The notes below the pieces were generated by a model. It did no database searches. It was not told the DNA's origin and saw nothing but the letters and a program-made list of their open reading frames with translations. This document shows, in pieces, positions 45,312 to 53,564 of a stretch of 64,000 nt of DNA. The DNA comes from Actinopolymorpha pittospori (GTDB lineage Bacteria; Actinomycetota; Actinomycetes; Propionibacteriales; Actinopolymorphaceae), in NCBI RefSeq assembly GCF_014873875.1, contig NZ_JADBEM010000001.1, forward strand, positions 7,440,001-7,504,000. Reading direction: 5' to 3'. The position numbers and the translations under genes are program-made. Positions within the stretch are counted from its first letter, which is position 1. Each line of letters starts with the position of its first letter.

Positions 45312-46114
45312 ATGCTCGTCCTGTTGCCGCCGTCGGAGGGCAAGGCCGTCCCGAAGTCGGGTCGCCCGGTCGACCTCGACCGGCTCTCACTTCCGGAGCT
45401 GAATCCCACCCGCGCACGGGTTCTCGACGCACTCGTCGACCTGTGTGCGGGGGCCGACAGCGCGAACGCCCGGGCGGTGCTCGGCCTGAGCGAGGGTCAG
45501 GCCGCCGAGGTGGAACACAACGCCCGGCTGTGGGACGCGCCGACGTTGCCGGCCGGCCGGCTCTACACCGGCGTGCTGTACGACGCGCTGGACCTCGCGT
45601 CCCTGGATCCGGCCGCGCGCCGACGCGCCGACCGGGCGCTCCTCGTGTTCTCCGGACTGTGGGGAGCGGTGCGGCTCCGCGACCGGATCCCGGCGTACCG
45701 CTGCTCGATGGCGGTGCGGCTCCCGGGGATCGGCGGGCTCGGCGCCCACTGGCGCAGCGCACGACCATGCAGGACACGGTCACCACCGCCGCCGGAGCCG
45801 GTCTGGTGCTCGACCTGCGCTCCACGACGTACGCCGCCGCGTGGGTGCCGCAGGGTGACCTCGCCGCCCGGACCGCGACGGTCCGGGTCCTGCACGAGCG
45901 GGAGGTCGGCGGGGTCGTGTCCCGCACGGTCGTCAGCCACTTCAACAAGGCCACCAAGGGACGGCTGGTGCGCGACCTGCTGCGCGACGGGGCGCGGCCG
46001 CGCCGACCCGCCGACCTGGTGGACGTCCTGCGCGGCCTCGGCTACTCCGTCGAGACCGAGCCCCCCGCGGCTGCACGGCCGTGGCGCCTCGACGTCGTCG
46101 TCACCGAGACCTGA
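45312..46114 (+). pseudogene. yaaA: Peroxide stress protein YaaA, frameshifted
   Basis: The first part (MLVLLPPSEGKAVPKSGRPV to GGLGAHWRSA) and the last part (VLDLRSTTYAAAWVP to the stop at 46114) are both clear YaaA/UPF0246 sequence but lie in different frames. The switch falls at about 45759-45764; one missing base there would give a normal 267-residue protein. YaaA lowers free iron during hydrogen peroxide stress. The ATG at 45312 has TAGCCT seven bases upstream and looks leaderless. The break may be a true mutation or an assembly error; no slippery sequence for programmed frameshifting is present. Confidence 0.85.
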
Positions 46115-46333
46115 GTCGGCGGTCAGTCGCGGGTCAGTCGCGGCACCGCCGTGGCCGGGTGACCGGCCGACTCCGAAGCGCCGGCGCGCAGCGCAGGCCG
46201 CGCTCGACACCGCGGGGCTGGGCCGGGCAGCGCCGGGAGGGTGCGACGCTGCCCAGCTTCCCGGAGCACCGAAGGGCTCCGCCGACGGCGCCGGACTGGG
46301 CGACCCGCCGGCGCGGGCTGTGTGGACGGAGGT

Positions 46334-47671
46334 TCACAGGCCGACGTCCCGGCAACGCATGTCGACGTCGGTCTCGCGCCGGACGAGGAGCCGGGAGGTC
46401 TCGTCGCGGACCGCGACGACGGGCGGGCGCGGCACGAGGTTGTACGACGACGCCATGGAGTGGTGGTAGGCACCGGTGCAGGCGACGGCGAGCAGGTCGC
46501 CGGGGTGGATGTCCGCCGGCAGCAGGATGTCCTCCGCGAGCACGTCGCCGGCCTCGCAGTAGCGGCCGACGATGGTCACGATCTCGTGCCGCGAGGAGGC
46601 CGGACGGCCGACGGAGCGCACGGTGTAGCGCGCGCCGTACATCTCGGCGCGGGGGTTGTCGCCGAAGCCGCCGTCGACCGCCACGAAGGTGCGGCCACCG
46701 GCGCTCCGCTTCACGCTGACGACCCGGTAGAGCGTCACCCCGGCCCGCGCGGCGATGGCCCGGCCGGGCTCGATGGTGAGACGCGGGACGGGCAGCCGCA
46801 ACCGCGCGCAGGTGTCCTGCACGGTACGTCGCAGCTGGTCGGCGAAGGGGGCGACGTCGAAGGCGATGTCGCCGACGACGTACGGGACGGGGTATCCCCC
46901 GCCCAGGTCGAGGTCGGTCGTCTCGACCCCGAGTTCGTCGCGTAGGGCCCGGGCGAGTTCCAGCACCCGCCGCGCCGCGAGAAGGAAGTCGCTGGGGTCA
47001 CCGACCTGTGAGCCGATGTGGCAGTGCAGCCCGGCGTAGACGAGCTGGGGCTGTTCGAGCACGCGGCGTACGGCCTCGCGGACCCCGCCGGGGCGCAGGC
47101 CGAACTTCTGGTCCTCGGATCCGGTGGCGATGGCGGGGTGGGTGTGGGCGTCGACGCCCGGGATCACCCGGATGAGAACCCGCTGGGGTCGCTGGGCGAG
47201 CACCGACACCCGGGCCACCTCGCTGGCGGAGTCGAGCACGATCCGCCCGACGCCGTACGACAGGGCGACCTCCAGGTCGGCGACGGTCTTGGCGTTGCCG
47301 TGCAGGATCGTGCGTTCGGCCGGGAACCCGACCGACTCCGCCACGCCGACCTCGCCCGCCGAGCACAGGTCGAGTGACATGCCCTCCTCGGCCATCCAGG
47401 TCGCCATCGCCCGGGACAGGAACGCCTTCCCGGCGTAGGCGACCTCGACGTCGGGGAAGGCGCCGCGGAAGGTTCGGCATCGGGTGCGGACGTCGACCTC
47501 GTCCACGACGTAGGTGGGGGTGCCGTACCGGCCGGCCAGCTCGACCAGGCTCACCCCGCCGACGACGAGGTCGCCGCCGACGCCCTGCCGGGCCGTGAGG
47601 GGCCACGGGGAACCCAGCCGCCGAGGTGAGGGGCCGGTGATCCTGGCTTCGGGTGGAACGGTCGTCGTCAT
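46334..47671 (-). CDS. lysA: Diaminopimelate decarboxylase
   Basis: PLP enzyme of 445 residues making L-lysine from meso-diaminopimelate. The PLP Lys82 (VEVAYAGKAF), HCHIGSQ, the glycine loop GGGYPVPYV and EPGRAIAARAG are present, as is the C-terminal CTGAYHHSMASSYN with its active-site Cys. ATG 47671 has AAGGAG seven bases upstream. Many actinobacteria have lysA beside argS and hom; this copy has neither neighbour, so it may be a second copy. A related decarboxylase cannot be excluded. Confidence 0.88.
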   Translation of the reverse strand: MTTTVPPEARITGPSPRRLGSPWPLTARQGVGGDLVVGGVSLVELAGRYGTPTYVVDEVDVRTRCRTFRGAFPDVEVAYAGKAFLSRAMATWMAEEGMSLDLCSAGEVGVAESVGFPAERTILHGNAKTVADLEVALSYGVGRIVLDSASEVARVSVLAQRPQRVLIRVIPGVDAHTHPAIATGSEDQKFGLRPGGVREAVRRVLEQPQLVYAGLHCHIGSQVGDPSDFLLAARRVLELARALRDELGVETTDLDLGGGYPVPYVVGDIAFDVAPFADQLRRTVQDTCARLRLPVPRLTIEPGRAIAARAGVTLYRVVSVKRSAGGRTFVAVDGGFGDNPRAEMYGARYTVRSVGRPASSRHEIVTIVGRYCEAGDVLAEDILLPADIHPGDLLAVACTGAYHHSMASSYNLVPRPPVVAVRDETSRLLVRRETDVDMRCRDVGL

Positions 47672-48019
47672 GCCGAGCTCCTTGGTCGCTGCCGGGACAC
47701 AGAACGACGGTAGGAGCCGACCTGGTGGGCGCTGGTGACGCTTTGACGGACTCCCTACGTCCGCCGCGATCATCTTGACGGCCGCCTGACACCCATGCGG
47801 CGCCGTCCTCGACGCGGGTGTCTCGTCGTGTGGCTGTCCGCCAGGTATCGCGCGTGAGAGTGTCGGTGCCCGAATCCGCACGGATCGCCAGCACGCGGTG
47901 TACCCGTGCCGTGTCGTCGCTGTGAGGACTGTCAGCGGAACGTCAAGGTGGCCGGCCTCCCCGTCAAGGGGGCGACAACGGGAGCGGCACCGGTGGGTGA
48001 CCGACTTAGCGTCGCCGTC
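47672..48019. other. Divergent intergenic region between lysA and a SAV_915-like gene
   Basis: About 350 bases with no convincing gene. It contains the presumed lysA promoter. At its right end the hexamer TAGCGT (48007-48012) ends seven bases before the next ATG, a leaderless-promoter arrangement. Frames reaching 47906 are likely noise. Confidence 0.45.
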
Positions 48020-48439
48020 ATGAAGTCATCACAACGGCTGCTGGTGCCGGTTCGGACCAGCGCGTACGGAACCGTCACGCCCCTCGTCGCGAAGCTCCCG
48101 ACCGGCGAGCGGGTCGGCCTGGCCTTCACCTGCGAGGAGACCATGGCGGAGCTCCTTGGCCCCGACCACGGCCGGATCATCGTGCACGAGAACTTCCTGC
48201 GGTGCCAGCTCGCCGAGATCGGCGTCACCGGGATCCAGGTCGACGCGACCATGCTCCTCGCGCCGGTCAGCGACGGCCAGCCACAGCACCACGACGTGGT
48301 TCCGGCACCCGCCGCCACGACGGTCACGACGGGTACGACGGTCACGACGGGTACGGCAGCCAGGACGGGGACGGCAGCCAGGACGGGGACGGCAGGGAGC
48401 CACGAACGGCAGCCGACCCGCACGCTGACAGCTTCCTGA
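48020..48439 (+). CDS. SAV_915-like small protein with Thr-rich repeat tail
   Basis: A 139-residue protein. The first 95 residues (SQRLLVPVRTSAYGTVTPLV, AFTCEETMAELLGPDHGRI) look like the SAV_915/SseB-like small proteins of streptomycetes. No function is known. The tail is a Thr/Ala/Gly-rich stretch encoded by 18-base tandem repeats. ATG 48020 has no ribosome binding site, but TAGCGT sits seven bases upstream, as in leaderless genes. A GTG at 47993 with GGGAG upstream is the alternative start. Family recognition is moderate. Confidence 0.6.
   Translation: MKSSQRLLVPVRTSAYGTVTPLVAKLPTGERVGLAFTCEETMAELLGPDHGRIIVHENFLRCQLAEIGVTGIQVDATMLLAPVSDGQPQHHDVVPAPAATTVTTGTTVTTGTAARTGTAARTGTAGSHERQPTRTLTAS
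48318..48389 (+). repeat. Four 18-bp tandem units (two pairs) in a coding sequence
   Basis: Two exact copies of ACGACGGTCACGACGGGT (48318-48353) are followed by two exact copies of ACGGCAGCCAGGACGGGG (48354-48389), with a partial third to 48396. The two unit types are related. They encode TTVTTG twice and TAARTG twice, keeping the reading frame. Confidence 0.9.
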
Positions 48440-48611
48440 GACTTCAGCACCGGGCACGCTGGTCCACCGCGACCAGGCCGCCCTTGTCGCAGCCTCGCCC
48501 TGTCCACGAGGATCGTCCGCATCTGTGGTGCGGCCGCGTTGTCGGCTCGTCGCGGACGTGCCACCCGGCGTACAGGCGTACGACGAAACGGGACCGGGAA
48601 GGAATCCACCC

Positions 48612-49064
48612 GTGATCACGGACTCAACGCTCCTGCGGATCGGCGAGGCGGTGCAGCGCAACCATCAGGGCGAGCGGGAAGCCGCTCGCCTCCTGTTCAC
48701 AGATATCTGGGACGAGATCGGCGGCGAGCAAGGCGACCCCCTGCACCGTTGCACACTCGCGCACGCGATGGCCGATGCGCAGGACGACGTGCGCCAGGAG
48801 TTGGTCTGGGACCAGCGAGCGCTGGCGGCTGCCGACCTTCTCACCGACGCGCGGGTGGCTCAGGCCGGGGTGACGCTTCCGGTGGCGGGGTTGTACCCGT
48901 CGTTGCACCTGAACCTGAGCGAGTGCTACCGCAAACTGGGCGATCTCGACCGTGCTCGTGAACACCTTCAGCAGGCGCAGGTCAGGATCGGGGCGCTCGG
49001 CGATGACGAGTACGGGCAGCTGATCAGAGCGGGCCTGGAGCGCCTGGTCGAACTCCTGCGCTGA
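48612..49064 (+). CDS. Hypothetical helical (TPR-like) protein
   Basis: A 150-residue protein. The helical pattern and the segment LHLNLSECYRKLGDLDRARE are typical of a tetratricopeptide unit. GTG 48612 (VITDSTLLRIGEAVQRNHQG) has GGAAGGA upstream. Relatives occur as small TPR proteins in streptomycetes, but I recognise no defined family. The gene stands alone between the SAV_915-like gene and tRNA-Val. Confidence 0.7.
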   Translation: MITDSTLLRIGEAVQRNHQGEREAARLLFTDIWDEIGGEQGDPLHRCTLAHAMADAQDDVRQELVWDQRALAAADLLTDARVAQAGVTLPVAGLYPSLHLNLSECYRKLGDLDRAREHLQQAQVRIGALGDDEYGQLIRAGLERLVELLR

Positions 49065-49190
49065 CCCGGCAGCGGCGAGAGCAGGGACCTGGTTGGAGTT
49101 CGTCTGGAAGGGTCCTACGGCCCGGTCCTGCTCCGCGGCGCCAACGCCGAACGCGCCAGCATCGGCCTCGTCGGGCTCCCCGGTTTTGCT

Positions 49191-49217
49191 CCCCGGACGC
49201 ACTGTCCTCGTCCGGGG
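49191..49217 (-). terminator. Hairpin downstream of tRNA-Val(CAC)
   Basis: A perfect 9-bp inverted repeat (CCCCGGACG and its complement) with a 9-base loop, 14 bases past the 3' end of the leftward tRNA. It has no T-run, so it may act as an intrinsic terminator or as a processing signal. Confidence 0.5.
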
Positions 49218-49231
49218 ATGGACCTGCTGTC

Positions 49232-49306
49232 TGGTGGGCGATACTGGGATCGAACCAGTGACCTCTTCGGTGTGAACGAAGCGCTCTCCCGCTGAGCTAA
49301 TCGCCC
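49232..49306 (-). tRNA. tRNA-Val (anticodon CAC)
   Basis: A 75-base cloverleaf on the minus strand, starting GGGCGATTAGCTCAGCGG, with anticodon stem CTTCG/CGAAG around loop TTCACAC (anticodon CAC, reading GUG). The T-arm is GGTTCGATCC, the acceptor ATCGCCC, and the 3' CCA is encoded. It is nearly identical to the Val(GAC) gene at 52094 except in the anticodon arm. Confidence 0.95.
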
Positions 49307-49354
49307 CACTCAGCTCGCCCGAACCGGGCGACAGAAACCCTAGCGCATCCCGGA

Positions 49355-49882
49355 TCAGCGCAAGGACCGCACCCACTCCCAGAACGACGCGACCGGCCCG
49401 GGCAGCCCGTACGCCGCTACCCACCACCAGCACACGGCGACCACGACGACGAGCACCGCGGCGCCGATCAGCAGGTTGCGCTTGCGGACCGCCGGGTCGA
49501 GTGCCTTGGCGCTCGCGGCCTGGGCCTTCTCCTTCGTCCAGTGGAGCAGCCGGTGCGCCCACTCGAACTCGGTGGACAGGATCGCGAGCCCGAGGATCAC
49601 CGTCAGCCAGCCGGGTCCCGGTGCGACGAACATGACCAGGCCGGCGATGACGAAGAACGCGCCGACGACGAAGACGCCGACCCGCCAGGTCGCGTCGAGT
49701 GTGCGGTTTCGTCGGATGCGTCGGCGTACGCGACGTACCCGATGACGTAGACGGGGCTTGGAGTTCTCCGCGGCGCCGGGTCGCGCCTGTTGGCCCGGAT
49801 CGTCAGGTCTGGGCATCGTGTCGGCGACCTCGCTGACGTCAGTGGCGCCGACCTCACGATCGGAACGTCGGTCGTCGGGCAC
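49355..49882 (-). CDS. TIGR02611 family membrane protein
   Basis: A 175-residue protein with three hydrophobic segments. The motif APGPGWLTVILGLAILSTEF is the signature of the TIGR02611 (PGPGW) family. It starts at GTG 49882 with AGGAGGA five bases upstream; an Arg-rich cytoplasmic tail precedes the first helix. Function is unknown. It is divergent from the SsgA-like gene, a pairing common in actinobacteria. Confidence 0.85.
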   Translation of the reverse strand: MPDDRRSDREVGATDVSEVADTMPRPDDPGQQARPGAAENSKPRLRHRVRRVRRRIRRNRTLDATWRVGVFVVGAFFVIAGLVMFVAPGPGWLTVILGLAILSTEFEWAHRLLHWTKEKAQAASAKALDPAVRKRNLLIGAAVLVVVVAVCWWWVAAYGLPGPVASFWEWVRSLR

Positions 49883-50177
49883 AAATCCTCCTGAGACTTT
49901 CCCAACGCGACTTCGGATAACGTTTGTGCGCCGGGTCGGAGACAAGTCCCCGCTGCCGTTCGTTTCGCCGCAGAGCCTACTCCGACAGGTGGACCGTCCA
50001 GCGCATTCGAAAGCCGCGATCTTGTCTCGCATAGTGAGAAGTTTGGTGGGGCGAATCGACCAGACCGGGACGCACCAGCCGGTCGGGTTTGATGGTTGGG
50101 ACTTTCGAGTAGCAGACTTCCGCGCTATGGCCCTACCGCCGGTCCCGCACCACCCACGGAAAGGCCCCCGCCCCCCG

Positions 50178-50615
50178 ATGGATGCACTTCCCGCTTCGGT
50201 GACTCACGCCCTCCCGCTCCGCCTCATCGACGGAACGGGCGCCGCGCTGAGACTGACAGCCGAACTGAGATATGACGCCGCCGACCCCTACGCGGTCGAC
50301 GCGGTGTTCCATACCGGTGAACCCCGCGGAGTCCGCTGGGTGTTCGCCCGAGAACTCCTGTCCGAGGGTCTGTTCAGGCCCACCGGTGAAGGTGACGTGC
50401 ACGTCTCGCCCCTCGTGGACGAGAACGGCCGTGCCATCGTCCTCATCGAGCTGCGCTCCCCCGACGGGGAAGCGGTGCTCCATGCTCCGGCAGAGGGCCT
50501 GGCCACCTTCCTCCAGAGCACATATTCGATCATCTCCCCGGGTGAGGAGAGCGGTCACGTGGACCTCGACCTGCTGGTCGAGGAACTCCGCCGCAGCTCC
50601 GGCCCCGCCCTGTAG
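50178..50615 (+). CDS. SsgA family sporulation/cell-division regulator
   Basis: A 145-residue SsgA-like protein. The family core is clear: LRYDAADPYAVDAVFHTG, RWVFARELLSEGLFRPTG and GDVHVSP. SsgA-like proteins of mycelial actinobacteria control septum placement; SsgB recruits FtsZ. The size and divergent position next to TIGR02611 suggest the SsgB type. ATG 50178 is the chosen start; an ATG at 50127 is in frame but gives a basic Pro-rich extension. Confidence 0.88.
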   Translation: MDALPASVTHALPLRLIDGTGAALRLTAELRYDAADPYAVDAVFHTGEPRGVRWVFARELLSEGLFRPTGEGDVHVSPLVDENGRAIVLIELRSPDGEAVLHAPAEGLATFLQSTYSIISPGEESGHVDLDLLVEELRRSSGPAL

Positions 50616-50659
50616 CCCAGTACCTCGCCAACAGGGACCGACCGCCCCGACAGGGACGA

Positions 50660-51481
50660 TCAGGGATCGATCAGTTCAGCGGCCGACCGCGCGAACGCCG
50701 CCATCGTTCGCGCGGTCACCGGCCCTGGAGTCCTCCATGCCCGGCCATCGGCCGTGTGCACGGCCTGGACGTCACGCGTGGTCGAGGTGAGGAAGACCTC
50801 CTCGGCCTCGTCGAGCACGCTCATCGGCAGGTCCTTCTCCTGACCCCCGCACCACTCGAGGACAAGTGCGCGTGTCACCCCGGCCAGACAGCCGGCCGAC
50901 AGCGGGGGCGTGTAGAGGTCGCCGCCGAGGACGACGAAGACGTTCGAGCCGGTGCCCTCGCACAGGTTGCCGACCGTGTTGGCGAACAGCGCCTCGGTCG
51001 AACCGCGTTCCTGCGCGTAGGCGAGCGCGAGGACGTTCTCGGCGTACGACGTCGTCTTCAGGCCGGCCAGCGCCCCGCGCTCGTTGCGCGGCCACGGGAC
51101 CGTCGTGACAGCCGTCGACTCCAGTCGGCCGGCGAGCTCGGCGAGCGCGACCACCACCGTCAGTCCCTTGTCGCCCCGTTCCGAACCGAGCGGTGCCGGT
51201 CCACCGGTCACGGTGATCCGGAGCCGTCCGGTGGGCTGGTCCCACGCGCCGAGGACCGCGGTCACGCCGCGGCGCACGTCGTCGAGATCGGGCTCGGGGA
51301 GCCCGAGACCTCGAGCGGACCGAAGCAGCCGCTCCAGGTGCCGCGTGATTGCGAACGGACGGCCGTCGACGACCTTCACCGTCTCGAAGACACCGTCTCC
51401 GACCGTCACGCCGTGGTCGAGGGGCGCCAGGGCCGGCGCGTACGGATCCTCGACGATGTGGCCATTGACCCAGAGCCTCAT
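50660..51481 (-). CDS. Aminodeoxychorismate lyase-like PLP enzyme (class IV)
   Basis: A 273-residue fold-type IV PLP enzyme, the group of 4-amino-4-deoxychorismate lyase (PabC) and branched-chain aminotransferase. The N-terminus WVNGHIV-LDHGVTVGDGVFET is typical, the PLP Lys is Lys142 (LAGLKTTSYAENVLA), and the CEGTGSNVFVVLGG loop holds the conserved Glu. Length suits PabC, which would make p-aminobenzoate for folate. No pabA/pabB neighbour is seen, so a D-amino-acid aminotransferase is not excluded. Confidence 0.82.
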   Translation of the reverse strand: MRLWVNGHIVEDPYAPALAPLDHGVTVGDGVFETVKVVDGRPFAITRHLERLLRSARGLGLPEPDLDDVRRGVTAVLGAWDQPTGRLRITVTGGPAPLGSERGDKGLTVVVALAELAGRLESTAVTTVPWPRNERGALAGLKTTSYAENVLALAYAQERGSTEALFANTVGNLCEGTGSNVFVVLGGDLYTPPLSAGCLAGVTRALVLEWCGGQEKDLPMSVLDEAEEVFLTSTTRDVQAVHTADGRAWRTPGPVTARTMAAFARSAAELIDP

Positions 51482-51870
51482 GCTGGCGGCGTTCCTTCCC
51501 GTGACTGCGCGGAGGCGATTGCGGCCGTCCCGCACCGGTCTGGCCAGCCTATGGCGGCCGGTCACTCTCCCGAACGCACCCCGGCCGCACGCTCCCCCGG
51601 TCCGCCGCTCCACTCTTCACGTGGTGGCCGCGAGCCGGTCGCGGCGTCTTCGCCCAGTCTTCGCAGCGACGTCGGCACCGCGTCGCCGCGACGTCCCCTG
51701 GACGTCGGCCGCGCTTCGCCCGCGCGTCGGACGACCATCCGGCCAAGCGGGGCAAGCCGGGACAGACGCGTCGATGTAGTCCCGCCGACCCCAGAAGGGA
51801 CCCCCAGTTTGAGGTGGCCGACGGATCGGATAATGTTCTCCACGCGTCGAGGAAACAGCTCGGGGCACAT
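51482..51870. other. Region between aminodeoxychorismate lyase-like gene and tRNA cluster
   Basis: About 390 bases without a gene that I can support. On the plus strand GATAAT (51829-51834) makes a possible -10 box about 36 bases before tRNA-Gly, but no -35 at normal spacing matches well. Overlapping open frames here are noise. Confidence 0.4.
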
Positions 51871-51943
51871 GCGGACGTAGCGCAGCTGGTAGCGCATCAC
51901 CTTGCCAAGGTGAGGGTCGCGGGTTCGAATCCCGTCGTCCGCT
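51871..51943 (+). tRNA. tRNA-Gly (anticodon GCC)
   Basis: A 73-base cloverleaf: acceptor GCGGACG pairing with CGTCCGC, anticodon stem TCACC/GGTGA around TTGCCAA (anticodon GCC), T-arm GGTTCGAATCC. The 3' CCA is not encoded. First gene of a three-tRNA cluster. Confidence 0.95.
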
Positions 51944-52004
51944 CGGAGCGGGCCTGGGGCTTGGGTGTACACCCAGGTCAGCACGGCGGCGCGGGCCTGT
52001 CGTT

Positions 52005-52075
52005 GGTGGAGTGGCCGAGAGGCGAGGCAACGGCCTGCAAAGCCGTGTACACGGGTTCAAATCCCGTCTCCACCT
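52005..52075 (+). tRNA. tRNA-Cys (anticodon GCA)
   Basis: A 71-base cloverleaf: acceptor GGTGGAG pairing with CTCCACC, anticodon stem ACGGC/GCCGT around CTGCAAA (anticodon GCA), T-arm GGTTCAAATCC. CCA is not encoded. It lies 61 bases after tRNA-Gly. Confidence 0.95.
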
Positions 52076-52093
52076 CTCACCCTTTGTTGGTGC

Positions 52094-52168
52094 GGGCGAT
52101 TAGCTCAGTGGGAGAGCGCTACCTTGACACGGTAGAGGTCACTGGTTCAATCCCAGTATCGCCCACCA
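52094..52168 (+). tRNA. tRNA-Val (anticodon GAC)
   Basis: A 75-base cloverleaf starting GGGCGATTAGCTCAGTGG, anticodon stem CTACC/GGTAG around TTGACAC (anticodon GAC), T-arm GGTTCAATCC, acceptor ATCGCCC, encoded CCA. It lies 18 bases after tRNA-Cys and is followed by a terminator. Confidence 0.95.
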
Positions 52169-52214
52169 GGTTTGTGCAGGTCAGGGACACCTTCCCTGGC
52201 CGGACGACCCGGTG

Positions 52215-52251
52215 ACCCGGCCCCCGATCCTCGTGGGCCGGGTTTTTGTTT
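52215..52251 (+). terminator. Rho-independent terminator of the tRNA cluster
   Basis: A 9-bp stem ACCCGGCCC/GGGCCGGGT with an 11-base loop (52224-52234), followed by TTTTTGTTT. This is the clearest intrinsic terminator of the window. Confidence 0.92.
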
Positions 52252-52452
52252 GCCCCGCCCCTGCCCACTGGTCCCAGCGCCGGCGTCGCTGCCGCGGCGC
52301 CCCCTCGGCCGGCGGGGTCTTCGCCGCCGCGGGCCGTTTCGCGGGCCAGCCGAGCCCGCCAGTTCGTCGGTCCCGTTGATTCGCCTGGACGACACGGCCG
52401 CGCCGTTGGATATCGCCGGAGCTCTGCTTGCGACGTGTCGCCCGGCAGCGGC

Positions 52453-52560
52453 GTCCACCGCCTCCTTCGCTGTCGTCCACCGCCTCCTTCGCTGTCGTCC
52501 ACCGCCTCCTTCGCTGTCGTCCACCGCCTCCTTCGCTGTCGTCCACCGCCTCCTTCGCTG
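52453..52560. repeat. 22-bp minisatellite, five tandem copies
   Basis: The unit GTCCACCGCCTCCTTCGCTG followed by TC is repeated without spacers at 52453, 52475, 52497, 52519 and 52541; the fifth copy lacks its final two bases. All full copies are identical. The 22-base period is not a multiple of three, so it is unlikely to be coding. It lies between the tRNA terminator and the cold-shock gene. Confidence 0.95.
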
Positions 52561-52987
52561 GGGCCGCCAGCGACACGCGACGTCTGGTGGCGGCCCAGCG
52601 GGCGCGCACCGATGCCGCGCCCAACCTGGGGCCGACTCCTCAGCGGTCACCCCCGGAATCCTCGGACACCCGTTCGCATTCGCGGGTTCGAAAAGGGATC
52701 GTGAAACGTTCATCCGAATCCCCTCGCGGCCGGTTCATCGCACAAATGGCGGAGCGACGGATGAGGATATCGTCACACCGGTGCGACGGATCGGCGATTC
52801 GCGACGTGCCCCAAAGTCCCGTGATAGCTTCACGGCAAACAATGCACCCAGGTTTCACAGACTCGATCTGCGCCTGCCGGTTTCCCACCCCGGGCGCATT
52901 TATTGTGCCGGCCGGCCCATCCGGACAGAGTCACAACCGACGGACTCGCAGGAAGCGGGATCCGCCATCGCACAGAAGGATCCAGGT
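52561..52987 (+). other. Upstream region of the cold-shock gene
   Basis: About 430 bases without a gene. AT content rises towards the cold-shock gene. An inverted repeat CCGTGA-TAGCT-TCACGG lies at 52819-52835. The region probably holds the promoter and possibly a structured 5' leader, common for cold-shock mRNAs, but I cannot define either. Confidence 0.4.
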
Positions 52988-53191
52988 ATGGCAACCGGCA
53001 CCGTGAAGTGGTTCAACTCAGACAAGGGCTTCGGCTTCATCGAGCAGGATGGCGGAGGGCCCGACGTCTTCGCCCACTTCTCCAACATCGTCGCTCAGGG
53101 ATTCCGTGAGCTGCAGGAGGGCCAGAAGGTCCAGTTCGACATCACCCAGGGCCAGAAGGGCCCGCAGGCGGAAAACATCGTTCCTGCCTGA
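52988..53191 (+). CDS. Cold-shock protein (CspA family)
   Basis: A 67-residue single-strand nucleic-acid-binding protein of the cold-shock fold. RNP1 (KGFGFIEQ) and RNP2 (VFAHFS) are intact, and the start GTVKWFNSDKG is typical. The ATG at 52988 has AGAAGGA about eight bases upstream. Acts as an RNA chaperone in the cytoplasm. It stands alone. Confidence 0.95.
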   Translation: MATGTVKWFNSDKGFGFIEQDGGGPDVFAHFSNIVAQGFRELQEGQKVQFDITQGQKGPQAENIVPA

Positions 53192-53564
53192 GCAAGGAAG
53201 AGGTGTGGCGCCTTATCTGACCGCACGGCCACACCCGGCAGGAACGTCTCGCGGTTTTCCACGCTGACGGCGGCCGCAGTTCGGGGCGCGGCCAGCGACG
53301 GTTTCCCGTCGCTCGGCCCCCTGGACGCGGCCGTCGTCGCACGTTCAGGGTGAGGCACGACACCAGGGCCGCCCAGAAGGGCCGCCCCGTACAGGAGATA
53401 GCGGCGGAAGGCCTCGTCGGGATCCGCCTCGGCGCTACCGGACCTCGGAGTCCGGTTGCAAGGTGCGAGCCCGTCCGCTAGACGACCGTGCGGCGCTGCG
53501 GCTTGCGTACGCCCGATAAGGTTAAGAAAAGGGTAAAGCGACCCGCGAGGAGGTGCGCACTCCG
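53192..53564 (+). other. Gap after the cold-shock gene
   Basis: About 370 bases with no supported gene. A hairpin with arms ACCGGAC/GTCCGGT lies at 53437-53456. A purine-rich run (GGTTAAGAAAAGGGTAAAG, about 53520-53538) and GAGGAGG at 53547-53553 precede the next frame and look like a leader and ribosome binding site. Confidence 0.4.

Noticed and set aside
45740..45775. Programmed -1 frameshift in yaaA
   Set aside because: No slippery heptamer or downstream stem is visible, and no other YaaA is known to me to need frameshifting.
49232..49306. tRNA-Val as an integration site of a mobile element
   Set aside because: No integrase and no repeated 3' tRNA fragment flank it; the only match is the intact second tRNA-Val.
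52453..52560. Repeat block as a CRISPR array
   Set aside because: The units touch each other with no unique spacers, and no cas genes are nearby.
52169..52720. Leftward frames with Asp/Gly/Arg-rich repeats over the minisatellite
   Set aside because: They arise from the 22-bp repeat read in shifting frames and start inside or beside a tRNA and terminator.
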